Shown piece after piece: positions 8,265-18,018 of a stretch of DNA of 64,000 bases. The stretch's first letter is position 1. Every line of letters begins with the position of its first letter. The DNA comes from Lysobacteraceae bacterium SCN 69-320. Its GTDB lineage: Bacteria > Pseudomonadota > Gammaproteobacteria > Xanthomonadales > Rhodanobacteraceae. The stretch is taken from the NCBI GenBank assembly GCA_001725155.1, contig MEFP01000006.1:359611-423610 (forward strand), written 5' to 3'. The notes under the pieces were generated by a model. The model did not search any database, was not told the DNA's origin, and saw only the letters and a list, made by a program, of their open reading frames with translations. The translations under genes and the position numbers were made by a program.

Positions 8265-10619
8265 ATGCATTCGATCGCCGCCCGTCTTGCCACTTCCCTC
8301 GCTACCGTCGTCGCTGCGCTGATGGCGCTGCGCGGGCCGCGGCTGGAGCCGGCTGCGGTCCTGGCCCTGCTGGCCGGCGCGCTGGCCCTGCAGCCGCTGG
8401 CGCAGCTGCCGCCGACCTGGCTGTGCCTGTGCGCCATTGCCGGCGCGGCTGCGCTATGGCGCTGGCCGCCGCTGCGCTGGGTCGCCTTGCTGCTGCTCGG
8501 CGCAGGTGGCTTCGGCTGGCGCGCGGAACAGGCGCTGCAGCAGCGCCTGCCGCGCCCGCTAGAAGGCGTGGATCTCGACGTGCAGGCGCAGCTCGTCGAC
8601 CTGCCGGCGCGCCGCGGTGATGCGACCCTGCTGGATCTGCGCGTCGACGCCGCGCAGCAGGACGGCCACGCCGTCGCGTTTCGCGGCCGCGTGCGTGCGG
8701 CCTGGTACGGCACGCCGCCGCCGCTGCGGCCGTGCTCGAGCTGGCAGCTGCGGCTGCGCCTGAAGCGGCCGCGCGGCGGCAGCAATCCCGGCGGCGCCGA
8801 CGTGGAGCGCCTGGCGCTGCAGCGCGGCCTGCTCGCGACCGGCTACGTGCGCGAGGAAACGACGGCGCGCGAGCTCGGCGTCGCATCCTTCTGCATCGAC
8901 GCCTGGCGCGAGCGCATCGCCGCGGCGATCGACCGCCGCCTGGCCGGGCAAACGACGGCGCCGCTGCTGCGCGCGCTCGCGGTCGGCGATCAGCGCGGGC
9001 TGGACGAGACGCACTGGCAGGTGCTGCGCGCGACCGGCATCGGCCATCTGATCGCGATTTCCGGCTTCCATGTCGGCATGCTCGCGCTGGCCGGCGGCGC
9101 GCTCGCGCGCTGGCTCTGGCGGCGCCGGCCGGGCCTTGCCCTGCGCAGTCCCGCCGTGCTGCTCGAAACGCCGTTCGCGCTGGCCGCGGCGACGTTCTAT
9201 GCCGCGCTCGCCGGCTTCGAACTCGCGACCGTGCGCACTTTGCTGATGCTGGTCGTGCTGGCGCTGGCACGCCTGCTGCGGCGTGCGCTTGGCGTGCCGC
9301 AGGCCTTGTCGCTGGCCCTCGCGGCGATGCTCGCGGTCGATCCGCTCGCAATACTGTCGGCCGGATTCTGGCTGTCGTTCGCCGGTGTGGCGCTGCTGGT
9401 CTACGCCGCGGATACGGCGGCGCTGCGCGCCTGGTGGCGTGAACTCGTGCCGGCGCAGATCGCCATGAGCATCGGCCTGCTGCCGCTGACGATCGCGTTC
9501 TTCGGCCAGGCCTCCCTCGTCGGTCCGCTGGCCAACCTCGTCGCCGTGCCGTGGATCAGCTTCGTCGTCGTGCCGCTGGCCCTGGCCGGTGCGCTGCTCG
9601 TCGTGCCGCTGCCCTGGCTCGGCGAGGCGTTGCTGCAGCTCGCGGCCTGGGCGCTGCAGCCGCAGTGGTCGCTGTTGCGCTGGCAGGCCCAATGGCCGCT
9701 CGCACAATGGCATTTCGCCGAAGCCTCGCTGGCCGGTCTGCTGCTGGCCGCGCTCGGCGCGGTCTGGCTGCTTGCGCCGCGTGGCGTCCCGCTGCGCGGA
9801 CTCGGTCTGCTGTTGCTGCTGCCGCAGCTGTGGCCGGCGACGCAGCGGCCGGCGCCCGGTGAGTTCGCACTCTGCGTCATCGACGTCGGCCAGGGGCTCA
9901 GCGTGCTCGTACGTACCGCAGGGCATGCCTTGCTCTACGACGCGGGCGCGCGCTATCCGTCGGGCTTCGATCTCGGCGAGGCCGTCGTGGTGCCGGCCGC
10001 GCACGCGCTGGGCGTACAGGCCCTCGACGCGCTCGTCGTCAGCCATGCGGATCTCGACCATGCGGGCGGTGTCGAGGCCGTGCGGCGCAGCTTGCAACCG
10101 CACGCGCTATGGCGCGGTGATCCGCGCATCGCCGGCGGGCAGGGCCGCGCATGCACGGCCGGACAGTCCTGGCAGTGGGACGGCGTCATGTTCCGACTGC
10201 TGCATCCGCCGGCCGGCTTTCACGGCGACGACAACGACGGCTCCTGCGTGCTGCTCGTGCAGAGCGGCAGCGCGCGCCTGCTGCTGACCGGCGACATCAG
10301 CGCCCGCGTCGAAGCCGCCGTCGCCGCCGCGGCCGGTCCCGAGCCGCTGGTGCTCGTCGTGCCGCACCACGGCAGCAAGACCTCGTCCAGCGCAACCCTG
10401 CTCGACAGCCTGCAGGTACAGCTTGCGCTGGTGTCGGCCGGCTACCGCAGCCGCTTCGGCCATCCGCACGCCGACGTCGTCGCGCGCTATCGCGACCGCG
10501 GCATTCCCCTCGTCAATACCGCCGACGCCGGCTGCATACGCCTGCATTTCGCCGCGCGCGGACCGCCGCAGACCGTGGAGCACTGCCGCCGCGACCGTCG
10601 GCGCTACTGGAGCGAGTAG
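8265..10619 (+). CDS. comEC: DNA internalization protein ComEC/Rec2
   Basis: Inner-membrane channel that imports single-stranded DNA during natural transformation. The 784-residue protein has an N-terminal DUF4131 region (about 25-190), a multi-helix Competence domain (about 215-490, starting near the GDQRG...ISGFHVGM segment) and a C-terminal metallo-beta-lactamase-like domain (about 530-770). The last has DVGQG, a DAG strand, SHADLDHAGG, GDI and PHHGSKTSSS motifs, so the nuclease-like metal site looks intact. No other competence gene is in the window. An internal ATG near 8322 is a shorter alternative start. Confidence 0.95.
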   Translation: MHSIAARLATSLATVVAALMALRGPRLEPAAVLALLAGALALQPLAQLPPTWLCLCAIAGAAALWRWPPLRWVALLLLGAGGFGWRAEQALQQRLPRPLEGVDLDVQAQLVDLPARRGDATLLDLRVDAAQQDGHAVAFRGRVRAAWYGTPPPLRPCSSWQLRLRLKRPRGGSNPGGADVERLALQRGLLATGYVREETTARELGVASFCIDAWRERIAAAIDRRLAGQTTAPLLRALAVGDQRGLDETHWQVLRATGIGHLIAISGFHVGMLALAGGALARWLWRRRPGLALRSPAVLLETPFALAAATFYAALAGFELATVRTLLMLVVLALARLLRRALGVPQALSLALAAMLAVDPLAILSAGFWLSFAGVALLVYAADTAALRAWWRELVPAQIAMSIGLLPLTIAFFGQASLVGPLANLVAVPWISFVVVPLALAGALLVVPLPWLGEALLQLAAWALQPQWSLLRWQAQWPLAQWHFAEASLAGLLLAALGAVWLLAPRGVPLRGLGLLLLLPQLWPATQRPAPGEFALCVIDVGQGLSVLVRTAGHALLYDAGARYPSGFDLGEAVVVPAAHALGVQALDALVVSHADLDHAGGVEAVRRSLQPHALWRGDPRIAGGQGRACTAGQSWQWDGVMFRLLHPPAGFHGDDNDGSCVLLVQSGSARLLLTGDISARVEAAVAAAAGPEPLVLVVPHHGSKTSSSATLLDSLQVQLALVSAGYRSRFGHPHADVVARYRDRGIPLVNTADAGCIRLHFAARGPPQTVEHCRRDRRRYWSE

Positions 10620-10979
10620 ACCCGGATGCCGGATCGCCGATACGCAGTCCGAGCCCGTGCTGCCGCGCTGCTCGGCCCGGGTGGCAAATGCAGCGGCGTG
10701 GCGTGGCCAAGCGGCATCTGCGCGGCATCGCCTCGCACGATGCCTGGCGAAGCGCGCCGTGCTGTGCGCTCGACGCAGCACCATCGGCTGGCGCATTCCG
10801 GCGGCATCGGCGATGTGCCGGTCAAGCGGTGCGTTGCCTGAGGCAGCGAACGCAGTGACATGGCTCGGCCAGCGGCATGCGCGCTGCATCGCTTGGCTCG
10901 ATGCGGCGCGAGACGCTGCCGTGCGGACGGGACGCTGCTGCTCGATGCAGCGCCGCACGGCAGCTGGCTCCTCTCCGCG
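10620..10979. repeat. intergenic pair of degenerate REP-like repeats with a large hairpin
   Basis: 360 bases between convergent comEC and the DUF349 gene, with no credible gene. Two related units of about 75 bases (near 10708-10790 and 10861-10948) share AGCGGCAT..GCGC.GCATCGC...CGATGC, each followed by a palindromic segment. The right one forms a strong stem: 10915-10926 and 10933-10938 pair with 10947-10964 (18 pairs, one six-base bulge, eight-base loop). This resembles repetitive extragenic palindromes. Whether copies exist elsewhere cannot be seen here. Confidence 0.5.
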
Positions 10980-13736
10980 TCAGTCCAACTGCGCGAGCGC
11001 GGCGTCGATGGCGCGGCGGAAACGGCTCTGCCAGTCCGTGGCCGTTGCTACGGACAGTGGGCCCAGCTCGATCCAGCGCTGCAGCAAGGTGGTCAGTTCC
11101 TCGCGCGCGCTGCGGTGCTGGCCGCCGCTCATGCGCTGCGACAGGCGGGCGACCTGCAGGTCCATGCGCCGCGCCTTGTCCTCGGCGGGTGTTTCGACAC
11201 CGGCCAGGAACTCCAGGCTCACCATCAGTTCGCGGCGGGAAGCGTCGGTTTCGGCGGCAGATGCGCTGTGCGCGGCATCCGCGGCATCGCTCGCCGCGGC
11301 GTCGGCACCGGTTGCTGCAGATGTACCCGCCGTTGCGGCCGCCGGCGTACCGGCGACGGCGGCCGCGTAACGCTGCTGCAGCGCTGCGCCGAGCGCGCCG
11401 GCTTCGGACGACGGCGCCTGCCAGTCCGCGCCGGCGGCGTCGCGCCGGCCCAGCTCGATCGCCTCGCACAGCGCAAGGCCCGCAACGGCCGCGTCGAGCA
11501 CCGCGTTGCGGCGCCGGCGGCGGGCCTGTTCCTGCACCGCGTCGAGCGCGTCGAGCTGCTGCTGCCAGCGGCGCTGCAGTTCGCGGTCGCGCACGTCGGC
11601 GGCGGACCAGCGCTGTTCGAGTTCGCGGCGCCGTGCGGGCAGGTCGTCGTTCGTCGCGCCGGCCAGCCCGGTCAGCTCGGCCAGCAGGGCTTCGGCCTGG
11701 GTGCGGGCCGCGGCGTCGGCTTCGTCGCGTTCGCGGCGCGCGCTGTCGAGTCGCGCGAAGATCGCGTCGCAGTGGCCGCGGAAGGCCTTCCACTGCGCCT
11801 CGTCGGTGCGGCGCCGGCCGTTGCCGGCGGCTTTCCAGCGCGTCTGCAGATCGCGTACTTCGCGTGCAGCGGCGGCCGCATCGGCGGACCCGGCCAGGCG
11901 TTCGGCCTCGGCGATCAGGCGCTGCTTGGCGGTTTCCACGGCAGCGGCCTGCTGGTCCAGGCGCTGATCGATGCGCTGGAGCAGATCCTTCAGACGCTGC
12001 GCATAGGCCTTGCGCGCGCGCGGATCAATGCCGTCGAGCGCACGCAGCGCGTCGGCCACGCGGCGGCGCTGCGCAGTCAGCGCGGGCAGTTCCGCCGTGT
12101 CCGTCGCCTGCGCTTCCTCGGCCGTGAGCAGGGCCTCGATGGATTCCTGGTTGCTCTTGCGCAGTTCGTCGCGCTTGGCAAAGTAGCCCTGCGCCGGCTT
12201 CAGCGCTTGCGCGCACAGCGCCTGGAAGCGCCGGCTCAGGCCGAGGCTGCCGCGCGGCTCCTTGTCGCCTTCGGCGGCGTCGAGCTGCTGCCATTCGGCG
12301 CGCGCCTCGCGCACGCGCGTGGCCACGGCATCCGGATGCAGGCCCAGCGCGGGCAGGGCTTCGATGGCTTCGCAGATCTGCTTGCGCCGCTCATTGCCGG
12401 ACCAGCGCTGCCAGCGCTTGAGCTCGTCCAGACGCGCCTGGACATTGACCAGACGCTTGTCGTGGCGCGCGAGCGGCGGCAGTCCTTCGAGCAGATTGGT
12501 GATGCGCGCATGCGTGGCCAGCGCGTCGCCCAGATCGCCGGCTTCGAGCTGCTCCTCCAGCCGGATGACGAGCTCGTTGAGATCGCGGCGCAGCGCTTCG
12601 TGCTGCTCGCGCTGCTTTTCCTTGTCGGCCTGGGCACGTTCCAGCGCGGCGTCGAAGCGCGCCTGCGCGGCGATCGCTTCGAGTGCCGCCTCGCGTTTCG
12701 TGTCGGCTTCCTGGGCCTGGTTGGCGGCGTTCTCGGCCGCTTCGCGCGCCTGCACGGCGTGCTGGGCGATGCGCTGAGTCAGCTGGACGAGCAGGGTTTC
12801 GACGCGGTCGCGCTCGGGCAGCTCGTGGCGGCTGTCGGCGACGCCGCGGCCGGCCTCCCGCGCCAGCGCTTCGAATGCGGCGGCATCGCCGTCACCGGCC
12901 GACAGCGCGGCCTCGAGGCGTTCGCGCAGCGCGCGCAGGCGTGTGCGTTCGGCGGCCGCTTCTTCGGTGTCGTTGCGCAGGAAGGTCCGCGTGGATTCGA
13001 AGCGCTCGGCGAACTGGCGCGGCGCCTTGTCGCCGAGCATTGCCCAGGCCTGGTCCAGCGCGGCGAGTTCCCCGGTGCGTTCGCTGCGCGGCCGCTGCAG
13101 CAGCGCGTCGATGCGCTCGCAGAGCTGGCGCGCGCGCGCCTGTATGGTGTCGGCGTCGCCGGCAGCAATGCGCGCGGCCTCGGCACGGTCGCGGGCGAGG
13201 CGGCTGACTACCTTGTCGGTCTTGCGCGTCCGTTCGGCCACGCGCGCCAGCGCATCCGCGTCGGTGATCCGCGACAGCGCGACGAGGCGCAATTTGGGAT
13301 CGCTGTCGTTGACTGCGACTTCGGTCAGCAGGCTGGGCCGCGTCGCGCGCTCCAGCGCGGCCGTGCGCAGGGCCGGGTCCATGCCCTGGACGGCGATGCG
13401 CTCGATCTCCTCGCCGGACAAGGTATCCAGTTCGGCGATGCGCCGTTCCAGCGGCGGCAATCCGGCGCTGTTGCCGGTCAGCATGGCGATATAGGCCGTG
13501 CGCGCGACTTCGCGCACCTGGTTGTCCACATCGGCGGTGGAACGCTCGCGCCAGGCTTCGTACTGGTTGAGCCGGCGCAGCGCGGCCAGGCGCACGCCCG
13601 CGTCGACGTCGTTGCGCGCGATGGACGGCAGCGCGGCGACGAGCTCGGCGTCGTTGAGTTCGGACACGGCGCCGCGACGCGTCGCGACGTCCTTGCTCTG
13701 CCAGCGGGGTTTGAACAGGAAACGAGTGAGCTTCAT
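10980..13736 (-). CDS. DUF349 domain-containing protein
   Basis: A 918-residue soluble protein. Residues 1-210 form HEAT-like helical repeats (patterns such as 'V-R-L-A-A-L-R-R-L'). The rest is built of several DUF349 repeats, recognisable by a charged helix followed by W and a K/R-rich segment (for example LKRWQRWSGNERRKQICEAI, and WKAAGNGRRRTDEAQWKAF). Long stretches are predicted coiled coil with many Ala, Arg, Glu and Gln residues. The function is unknown. The N-terminus MKLTRFLFKPRWQ is well defined. The gene stands alone with about 470 bases upstream. Confidence 0.85.
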   Translation of the reverse strand: MKLTRFLFKPRWQSKDVATRRGAVSELNDAELVAALPSIARNDVDAGVRLAALRRLNQYEAWRERSTADVDNQVREVARTAYIAMLTGNSAGLPPLERRIAELDTLSGEEIERIAVQGMDPALRTAALERATRPSLLTEVAVNDSDPKLRLVALSRITDADALARVAERTRKTDKVVSRLARDRAEAARIAAGDADTIQARARQLCERIDALLQRPRSERTGELAALDQAWAMLGDKAPRQFAERFESTRTFLRNDTEEAAAERTRLRALRERLEAALSAGDGDAAAFEALAREAGRGVADSRHELPERDRVETLLVQLTQRIAQHAVQAREAAENAANQAQEADTKREAALEAIAAQARFDAALERAQADKEKQREQHEALRRDLNELVIRLEEQLEAGDLGDALATHARITNLLEGLPPLARHDKRLVNVQARLDELKRWQRWSGNERRKQICEAIEALPALGLHPDAVATRVREARAEWQQLDAAEGDKEPRGSLGLSRRFQALCAQALKPAQGYFAKRDELRKSNQESIEALLTAEEAQATDTAELPALTAQRRRVADALRALDGIDPRARKAYAQRLKDLLQRIDQRLDQQAAAVETAKQRLIAEAERLAGSADAAAAAREVRDLQTRWKAAGNGRRRTDEAQWKAFRGHCDAIFARLDSARRERDEADAAARTQAEALLAELTGLAGATNDDLPARRRELEQRWSAADVRDRELQRRWQQQLDALDAVQEQARRRRRNAVLDAAVAGLALCEAIELGRRDAAGADWQAPSSEAGALGAALQQRYAAAVAGTPAAATAGTSAATGADAAASDAADAAHSASAAETDASRRELMVSLEFLAGVETPAEDKARRMDLQVARLSQRMSGGQHRSAREELTTLLQRWIELGPLSVATATDWQSRFRRAIDAALAQLD

Positions 13737-14204
13737 TACGCGGCGGACCTCGTGAAACGCGTCATGGCCGTCGTCGCGGCGCAGGGGGCTGCGCGACGTG
13801 CCGAGGCAGTGAAGCCGGAACCTGCGTCCCGGATCACGGAGTGGGGCTGAGTGGGGGCGTGGCGCAGCGCCGGCATGCGGCGGCCGCGCGCGGCGGCATC
13901 GAAGGCACGCCGCTCCGATCGGAACGGACCGGCGCTGTGCCGCCCGCGATGGCGGTCACACGCGTCAGTGTTGCGATCCGTCAGGCTCTGGCCGCCCGCG
14001 GCGGCGGACGCCCGGCGCGGCGACCCTGCGGCGCGGCACGACCGGACGATTCGCAGGCGCGGCTTCATGCGCAGCCCGGTGTGCAGGCTGCGCCCGTGGC
14101 GAACGCGGCAGACGTCGGCGCCTGCGGACGGAAACAGCGGAATGGACGGTGCTTCGTCATGGACCGATCCGGTGGCGTAGCGGCGCTGCGGGCTCATGGC
14201 GTGC
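13737..14204. other. intergenic region upstream of the DUF349 gene
   Basis: 468 bases between two minus-strand genes. Open frames here are arginine-rich and lack family features, so none is called. One hairpin is visible: GCGCAGCC (14069-14076) pairs perfectly with GGCTGCGC (14086-14093), about 110 bases past the TraB-family stop, without a T-run. It may be a weak terminator. No clear promoter was found. Confidence 0.4.
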
Positions 14205-15437
14205 TCAGGTCAGGCTCTTGAGGATGCGGAATCCCGCGAGCCAGACGCCGATCATGCCGCCGAGATTGGTCAGCAGGAAAACCAGCAGGGTGCGCGAAAT
14301 GCGATTTTTCCACCAGCCGGTCCAGACACTGACGTCGTGGCGCAGGCTGTCGAAATCGGCGACGCGCGGCTTGCGCAGCCAGATCTCGACGCCGGCGCTG
14401 GCCACGCCCGGCGGTATGCCGGGGCGGAAAGGCTTCAGCGGCGCGACCACGGCGGCGGCCAGCACCGACAGCGGATGGCCGCCGCCGAGCAGGGCGCCGA
14501 GTCCGGCCAGACCGCCGGTCAGCAGGATCCAGTCGCGCAGCGCGTCGGTGCCGAGTGCGGCGTCGCGCTTGAACAGCAGCACGATGGCCACGGCGATCGC
14601 GACGAACAGGCCCAGAGCAAGCCATTTCGGCCAGCGTGCGCCCGGCGGCACGGTGTCGAGGGTCGCGCGCAGCGCGACGGGCGGCGTCTTCTGTTCGCCG
14701 AGTTCGCGCTCCAGTCCGCCGAGATGGCCGGCGCCGACCACGGCGAGCACGCGCCGCACCGGCGTCTTTATCTGTTCCTCGCGCAGGCGCGCAGCCATGT
14801 AGCTGTCGCGTTCGGCGATCAGGCTGCGGTACAGCGGTTCGGATTCCTTGGCGAACTCCGAGAACGCGCTTTCGAGCATGTCGCCGCGCTTGAGCTTCTC
14901 GATGTCCTGCTCGCCGATTTCCTCGCTGGACAGCACGCTGGCGCCCAGGCCGCTGAGTATGCCCATGCGGTCCCAGAAGCCGACGCTGCGGTAGGCGCGC
15001 TTGAGCGTGACGCCGATGTCGCGGTCGATGAGCCAGACCGGAATCGAGCGCGCCTCGGCGGCCTCGAACGCAGCCTTGAGCTCGGCACCGGCCTCGATGC
15101 CGTACTGCTCGGCGAGGCGGCGCTGGAACGCCGACAGCGCCAGGTTGGCCGCGACGAGACCGGCCTTGCCCTGGCGGATGACCTGGAACAGATCCATCTT
15201 GCGCAACAGTTCCGGGTCACGCATCGACGCGTGGCGGTTGCTGTCGAGCTCCACCGCGACCGCGTCGAAGTGCTCGCGTTCGATCAGCGCCTGCACGGCG
15301 GCGACGCTCGCGCGCGAGACATGCGCCGTGCCCAGCAGCACGAACTCGGTGTCATTCAGGGTGAGGCGGCGTATCGGCTGATCCTGCAGCGGATCGGGCG
15401 GCCCGAAATCTTCCGGGCGGGGGTCTTCGGTCGTCAT
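14205..15437 (-). CDS. TraB/TIKI-family membrane protein
   Basis: A 410-residue protein of the TraB/PrgY/TIKI superfamily. The N-terminal domain (about 25-250) has the GTAHVS motif, a VELD motif, an acidic ERD segment and a GAGHLGG motif, the conserved metal-protease-like residues of the family. The C-terminal part (about 285-405) has four hydrophobic segments that should anchor it in the membrane. Eukaryotic TIKI is a metalloprotease and enterococcal TraB/PrgY inhibits pheromone. The role of the bacterial form is unknown. The neighbours are functionally unrelated. Confidence 0.85.
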   Translation of the reverse strand: MTTEDPRPEDFGPPDPLQDQPIRRLTLNDTEFVLLGTAHVSRASVAAVQALIEREHFDAVAVELDSNRHASMRDPELLRKMDLFQVIRQGKAGLVAANLALSAFQRRLAEQYGIEAGAELKAAFEAAEARSIPVWLIDRDIGVTLKRAYRSVGFWDRMGILSGLGASVLSSEEIGEQDIEKLKRGDMLESAFSEFAKESEPLYRSLIAERDSYMAARLREEQIKTPVRRVLAVVGAGHLGGLERELGEQKTPPVALRATLDTVPPGARWPKWLALGLFVAIAVAIVLLFKRDAALGTDALRDWILLTGGLAGLGALLGGGHPLSVLAAAVVAPLKPFRPGIPPGVASAGVEIWLRKPRVADFDSLRHDVSVWTGWWKNRISRTLLVFLLTNLGGMIGVWLAGFRILKSLT

Positions 15438-15600
15438 GGATTCGGAAAAGGTCGCAACGCGTCGGACTCGGTTTTGCGCTTGCGTTCCCCGGGCGTCAAG
15501 GGGAAGCGGCGCTCACGCAGCAAGCGGTTCGGCGGAGTGGGGAGAAAGCGGCAGGGCCCGGGAGCCGTGCCGCCGGCAGAGGTTGCGGTCGTCCTGGGCC

Positions 15601-16488
15601 TCAGTCGCGGAAGCGGCGCAGCAGGTCGTCGTAGGCGTCGATGCGGCGGTCGCGCAGGAACGGCCAGATGCGGCGCACCTGCTCGCTGCGCTCCAGGTCG
15701 ACATCGACGACGAGCAGTTCGCGCGCATCGCTGCCCGCCTGGGCCAGGAACTCGCCCTGCGGTCCGGCGACGAAGCTCGTGCCCCAGAACTGGATGCCGC
15801 GGCCGCCGTCGGGCGCGGCCTCGAAACCCGTGCGATTGCAGGCCAGCAGCGGAATGCCGTTGGCGACCGCGTGGCCGCGCTGCACGGTGATCCAGGCTTC
15901 GCGCTGGCGCTGCTTTTCGGCCGCTTCATCCTGCGGATCCCAGCCGATCGCGGTCGGGTAGAGCAGCAGCTCCGCACCGGCCAGCGCCATCAGGCGCGCG
16001 CCTTCCGGATACCACTGGTCCCAGCAGACCAGCACGCCGAGTTTGCCGACCGAGGTCTGCACCGGCTCGAAGCCGAGGTCGCCCGGCGTGAAATAGAACT
16101 TTTCGTAGAACGCCGGATCGTCCGGGATGTGCATCTTGCGATAGCGTCCCGCGATCGCGCGCGAGCGGTCGAACACGACGGCGGTGTTGTGATACAGACC
16201 GGCCGCGCGGCGCTCGAACAGCGAGGCGACGACGACGAGCTTCAGCTCCTCGGCCAACGCGCCGATGCGCTCGGTCGACGGGCCCGGAATCGACTCGGCG
16301 CGATCGAATTCGTCCGTGCTTTCGTGCTGGCAGAAATACGGGCCGTTGTGCAGCTCCTGCAGCAGCACGAGCTGCACGCCGGCCGCGGCCGCTTCGCGCA
16401 GACCGGCCTCGATCGCGTCGAGATTGGCGGCGACGCTGCCCCGATCGGTTTCCTGCAGCAGCGCGACACGCAGATTCCGCGGTTTCAT
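15601..16488 (-). CDS. aguB: N-carbamoylputrescine amidase
   Basis: Hydrolyses N-carbamoylputrescine to putrescine, CO2 and ammonia. The 295-residue nitrilase-superfamily enzyme has its catalytic triad visible as E45 (VLLQELHNG), K118 (GRYRKMHIPDD) and C155 (VLVCWDQWYPE). The start ATG overlaps the stop of aguA in an ATGA arrangement, so the two are co-translated and together turn agmatine into putrescine. A longer reading frame extends upstream through aguA in another frame and is not real. The length is typical. Confidence 0.95.
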   Translation of the reverse strand: MKPRNLRVALLQETDRGSVAANLDAIEAGLREAAAAGVQLVLLQELHNGPYFCQHESTDEFDRAESIPGPSTERIGALAEELKLVVVASLFERRAAGLYHNTAVVFDRSRAIAGRYRKMHIPDDPAFYEKFYFTPGDLGFEPVQTSVGKLGVLVCWDQWYPEGARLMALAGAELLLYPTAIGWDPQDEAAEKQRQREAWITVQRGHAVANGIPLLACNRTGFEAAPDGGRGIQFWGTSFVAGPQGEFLAQAGSDARELLVVDVDLERSEQVRRIWPFLRDRRIDAYDDLLRRFRD

Positions 16489-17522
16489 GCGACGACTCCT
16501 TTGGGCAGCTGCATGGTCACGCAGTGAAGGCTGCCGTTCTGCCAGATAAGGGGCCGGCAGGGGATCTGCACAATGGTGCGGCCCGGATGAGCGGCGGCGA
16601 TGACACGTGCGGCCTCCGCGTCGGCCGGATCGTCGTAGCCCGGGATCAGCACGGCGCCGTTGACGATCAGGTAATTCGCGTACGACGCGGCAAGGCGGCG
16701 GCCGTCGTCGCGTATAGGCCGGGCCCAGGGCAGGGCATGCAGGCGATAGGGTGCGCCGTCGGCCGTGCGCAGCGCGGCGAGTTCCTCGGCCATGGCCTTG
16801 AGCTCGGCGTAGTGCACGTCGTCGGGATCGTCGCAGTCCTGATAGACGATCGCGTTGTCCGGCGCGAAGCGTGCGAGCGTGTCGATATGCGCGTCGGTGT
16901 CGTCGCCTTCGAGATAGCCGCGGTCCAGCCAGAGGATGCGGCGCGCCTCCAGGCCGTCGATCAGCTTCTTGTCCATCTGCTCGCGGCTGAGCTGCGGATG
17001 GCGCTGGCTCAGGCATTTCCAGGTCGTCAGTATCGTGCCGGCGCCGTCGGACTCGATGCCGCCGCCTTCCAGCGCCCAGTCGATGCGCCGATGCGCGGCC
17101 GGCACGAACAGGTTGCGGGCGATCAGGCCCTGCACGAGGCGGTCGTCGCGGCTGGCCTCGAACTTGCCGCCCCAGCCGGTGAAGCGGAAATCGGTCAGCT
17201 GGAAATGCTTGCCGTCGAACAGGGTGATCGGACCGGAGTCGCGCAGCCAGGTGTCGTCGTACTCGATCTCGACGAACTGCAGGCGCTTCGCGTCGGCGCC
17301 GGCTTCGCGCAGCAGGGTTTCGGCGCGCTCGCGTACCTGTGCATCGGCGACGCAGACGATGGCGGTCTCGAAACGGGTGATGGCCGTGATCAGCGCGGTG
17401 TAGGTCGTTTCGACCTCGGCCAGGCGTTCGGCCCAGTCGGTGTCGGCATGGGGCCAGGCCAGCAGGACGGCGGACTGCGTCTCCCATTCGGCGGGCAGAC
17501 GCAATGCGGTAGTGGACGTCAC
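16485..17522 (-). CDS. aguA: agmatine deiminase
   Basis: Converts agmatine to N-carbamoylputrescine, the step before AguB. The 345-residue guanidino-group-modifying enzyme has C334 in the C-terminal NGSLHCVTMQLP motif as the expected nucleophile. Other conserved segments are DDTWLRDSGP, ALEGGGIESDG and GDDTDAHID. AAAGGA lies eight bases before GTG 17522, so that GTG is chosen; an upstream ATG in the same frame overlaps this site and is less likely. It is the first gene of a two-gene operon on the minus strand. Confidence 0.94.
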   Translation of the reverse strand: MTSTTALRLPAEWETQSAVLLAWPHADTDWAERLAEVETTYTALITAITRFETAIVCVADAQVRERAETLLREAGADAKRLQFVEIEYDDTWLRDSGPITLFDGKHFQLTDFRFTGWGGKFEASRDDRLVQGLIARNLFVPAAHRRIDWALEGGGIESDGAGTILTTWKCLSQRHPQLSREQMDKKLIDGLEARRILWLDRGYLEGDDTDAHIDTLARFAPDNAIVYQDCDDPDDVHYAELKAMAEELAALRTADGAPYRLHALPWARPIRDDGRRLAASYANYLIVNGAVLIPGYDDPADAEAARVIAAAHPGRTIVQIPCRPLIWQNGSLHCVTMQLPKGVVA

Positions 17523-17688
17523 CAGGGCATTCCTTTGAAAACAGGGCATGCGCGGCGCGTCGGAATCAGCTCCGGCGCGTCGCGGAATCGCGCAGCATAG
17601 CGGAGCAGGGGGCGCGGACCAAGCCGTTGTCCGACAAGGGCTTGGCGGGAACGGCGGCGGCGCGCATCGGGCGCGCCGGCCGCGGCGT

Positions 17689-18018
17689 TCAATGCCTGGA
17701 CTTGGGGCCGATCTCGTTGCTGTCGGCGCGCTTGGCGACCGAGTCGATGACGTGGCTGCGCTCGAAATAGACGATGAAGTTGTCGTATTCCCAGCGGTTG
17801 ATGACCGGATGCTGCGGTTTGCCGCCGCCACGCGGATCGAGCTTGGACAACGGCGCGCCGTAGCGGCTTTCGACCTGGGCCATGGTCATGCCGCGCGTGG
17901 GCATGGACATGCCGGCTTCTTTCTGGGTGCGTTCCATCAGCAGGGTGTCGGCGCCGGCGTTGCTGGCGAACACGGCCAGACCCAGGGCGGCGAGCAGCGG
18001 GAACAGGCGGAATGTCAT
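17689..18018 (-). CDS. BamE/OmlA-like exported protein
   Basis: A 109-residue protein with signal peptide MTFRLFPLLAALGLAVFASNAGA. A small domain follows with the pattern GMTMAQVESRYGAP...PVINRWEYDNFIVYFERSHVIDSV. That matches the two-helix, three-strand arrangement of the SmpA/OmlA (BamE) fold. There is no lipobox Cys, so it should be soluble in the periplasm rather than a lipoprotein. GAGGAGA precedes ATG 18018. The role is unknown. It lies 166 bases upstream of the aguA start on the same strand. Confidence 0.75.
   Translation of the reverse strand: MTFRLFPLLAALGLAVFASNAGADTLLMERTQKEAGMSMPTRGMTMAQVESRYGAPLSKLDPRGGGKPQHPVINRWEYDNFIVYFERSHVIDSVAKRADSNEIGPKSRH

Noticed and set aside
7310..8620. 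436-codon plus-strand frame across the secreted beta-propeller gene and comEC start
   Set aside because: Antisense to a signal-peptide protein with repeated propeller modules; no independent features.
13736..14197. 153-codon minus-strand frame whose stop overlaps the DUF349 start (TAATG)
   Set aside because: The overlap is suggestive, but the translation is Arg/Ala/Ser rich with no pattern and no ribosome-binding site was seen.
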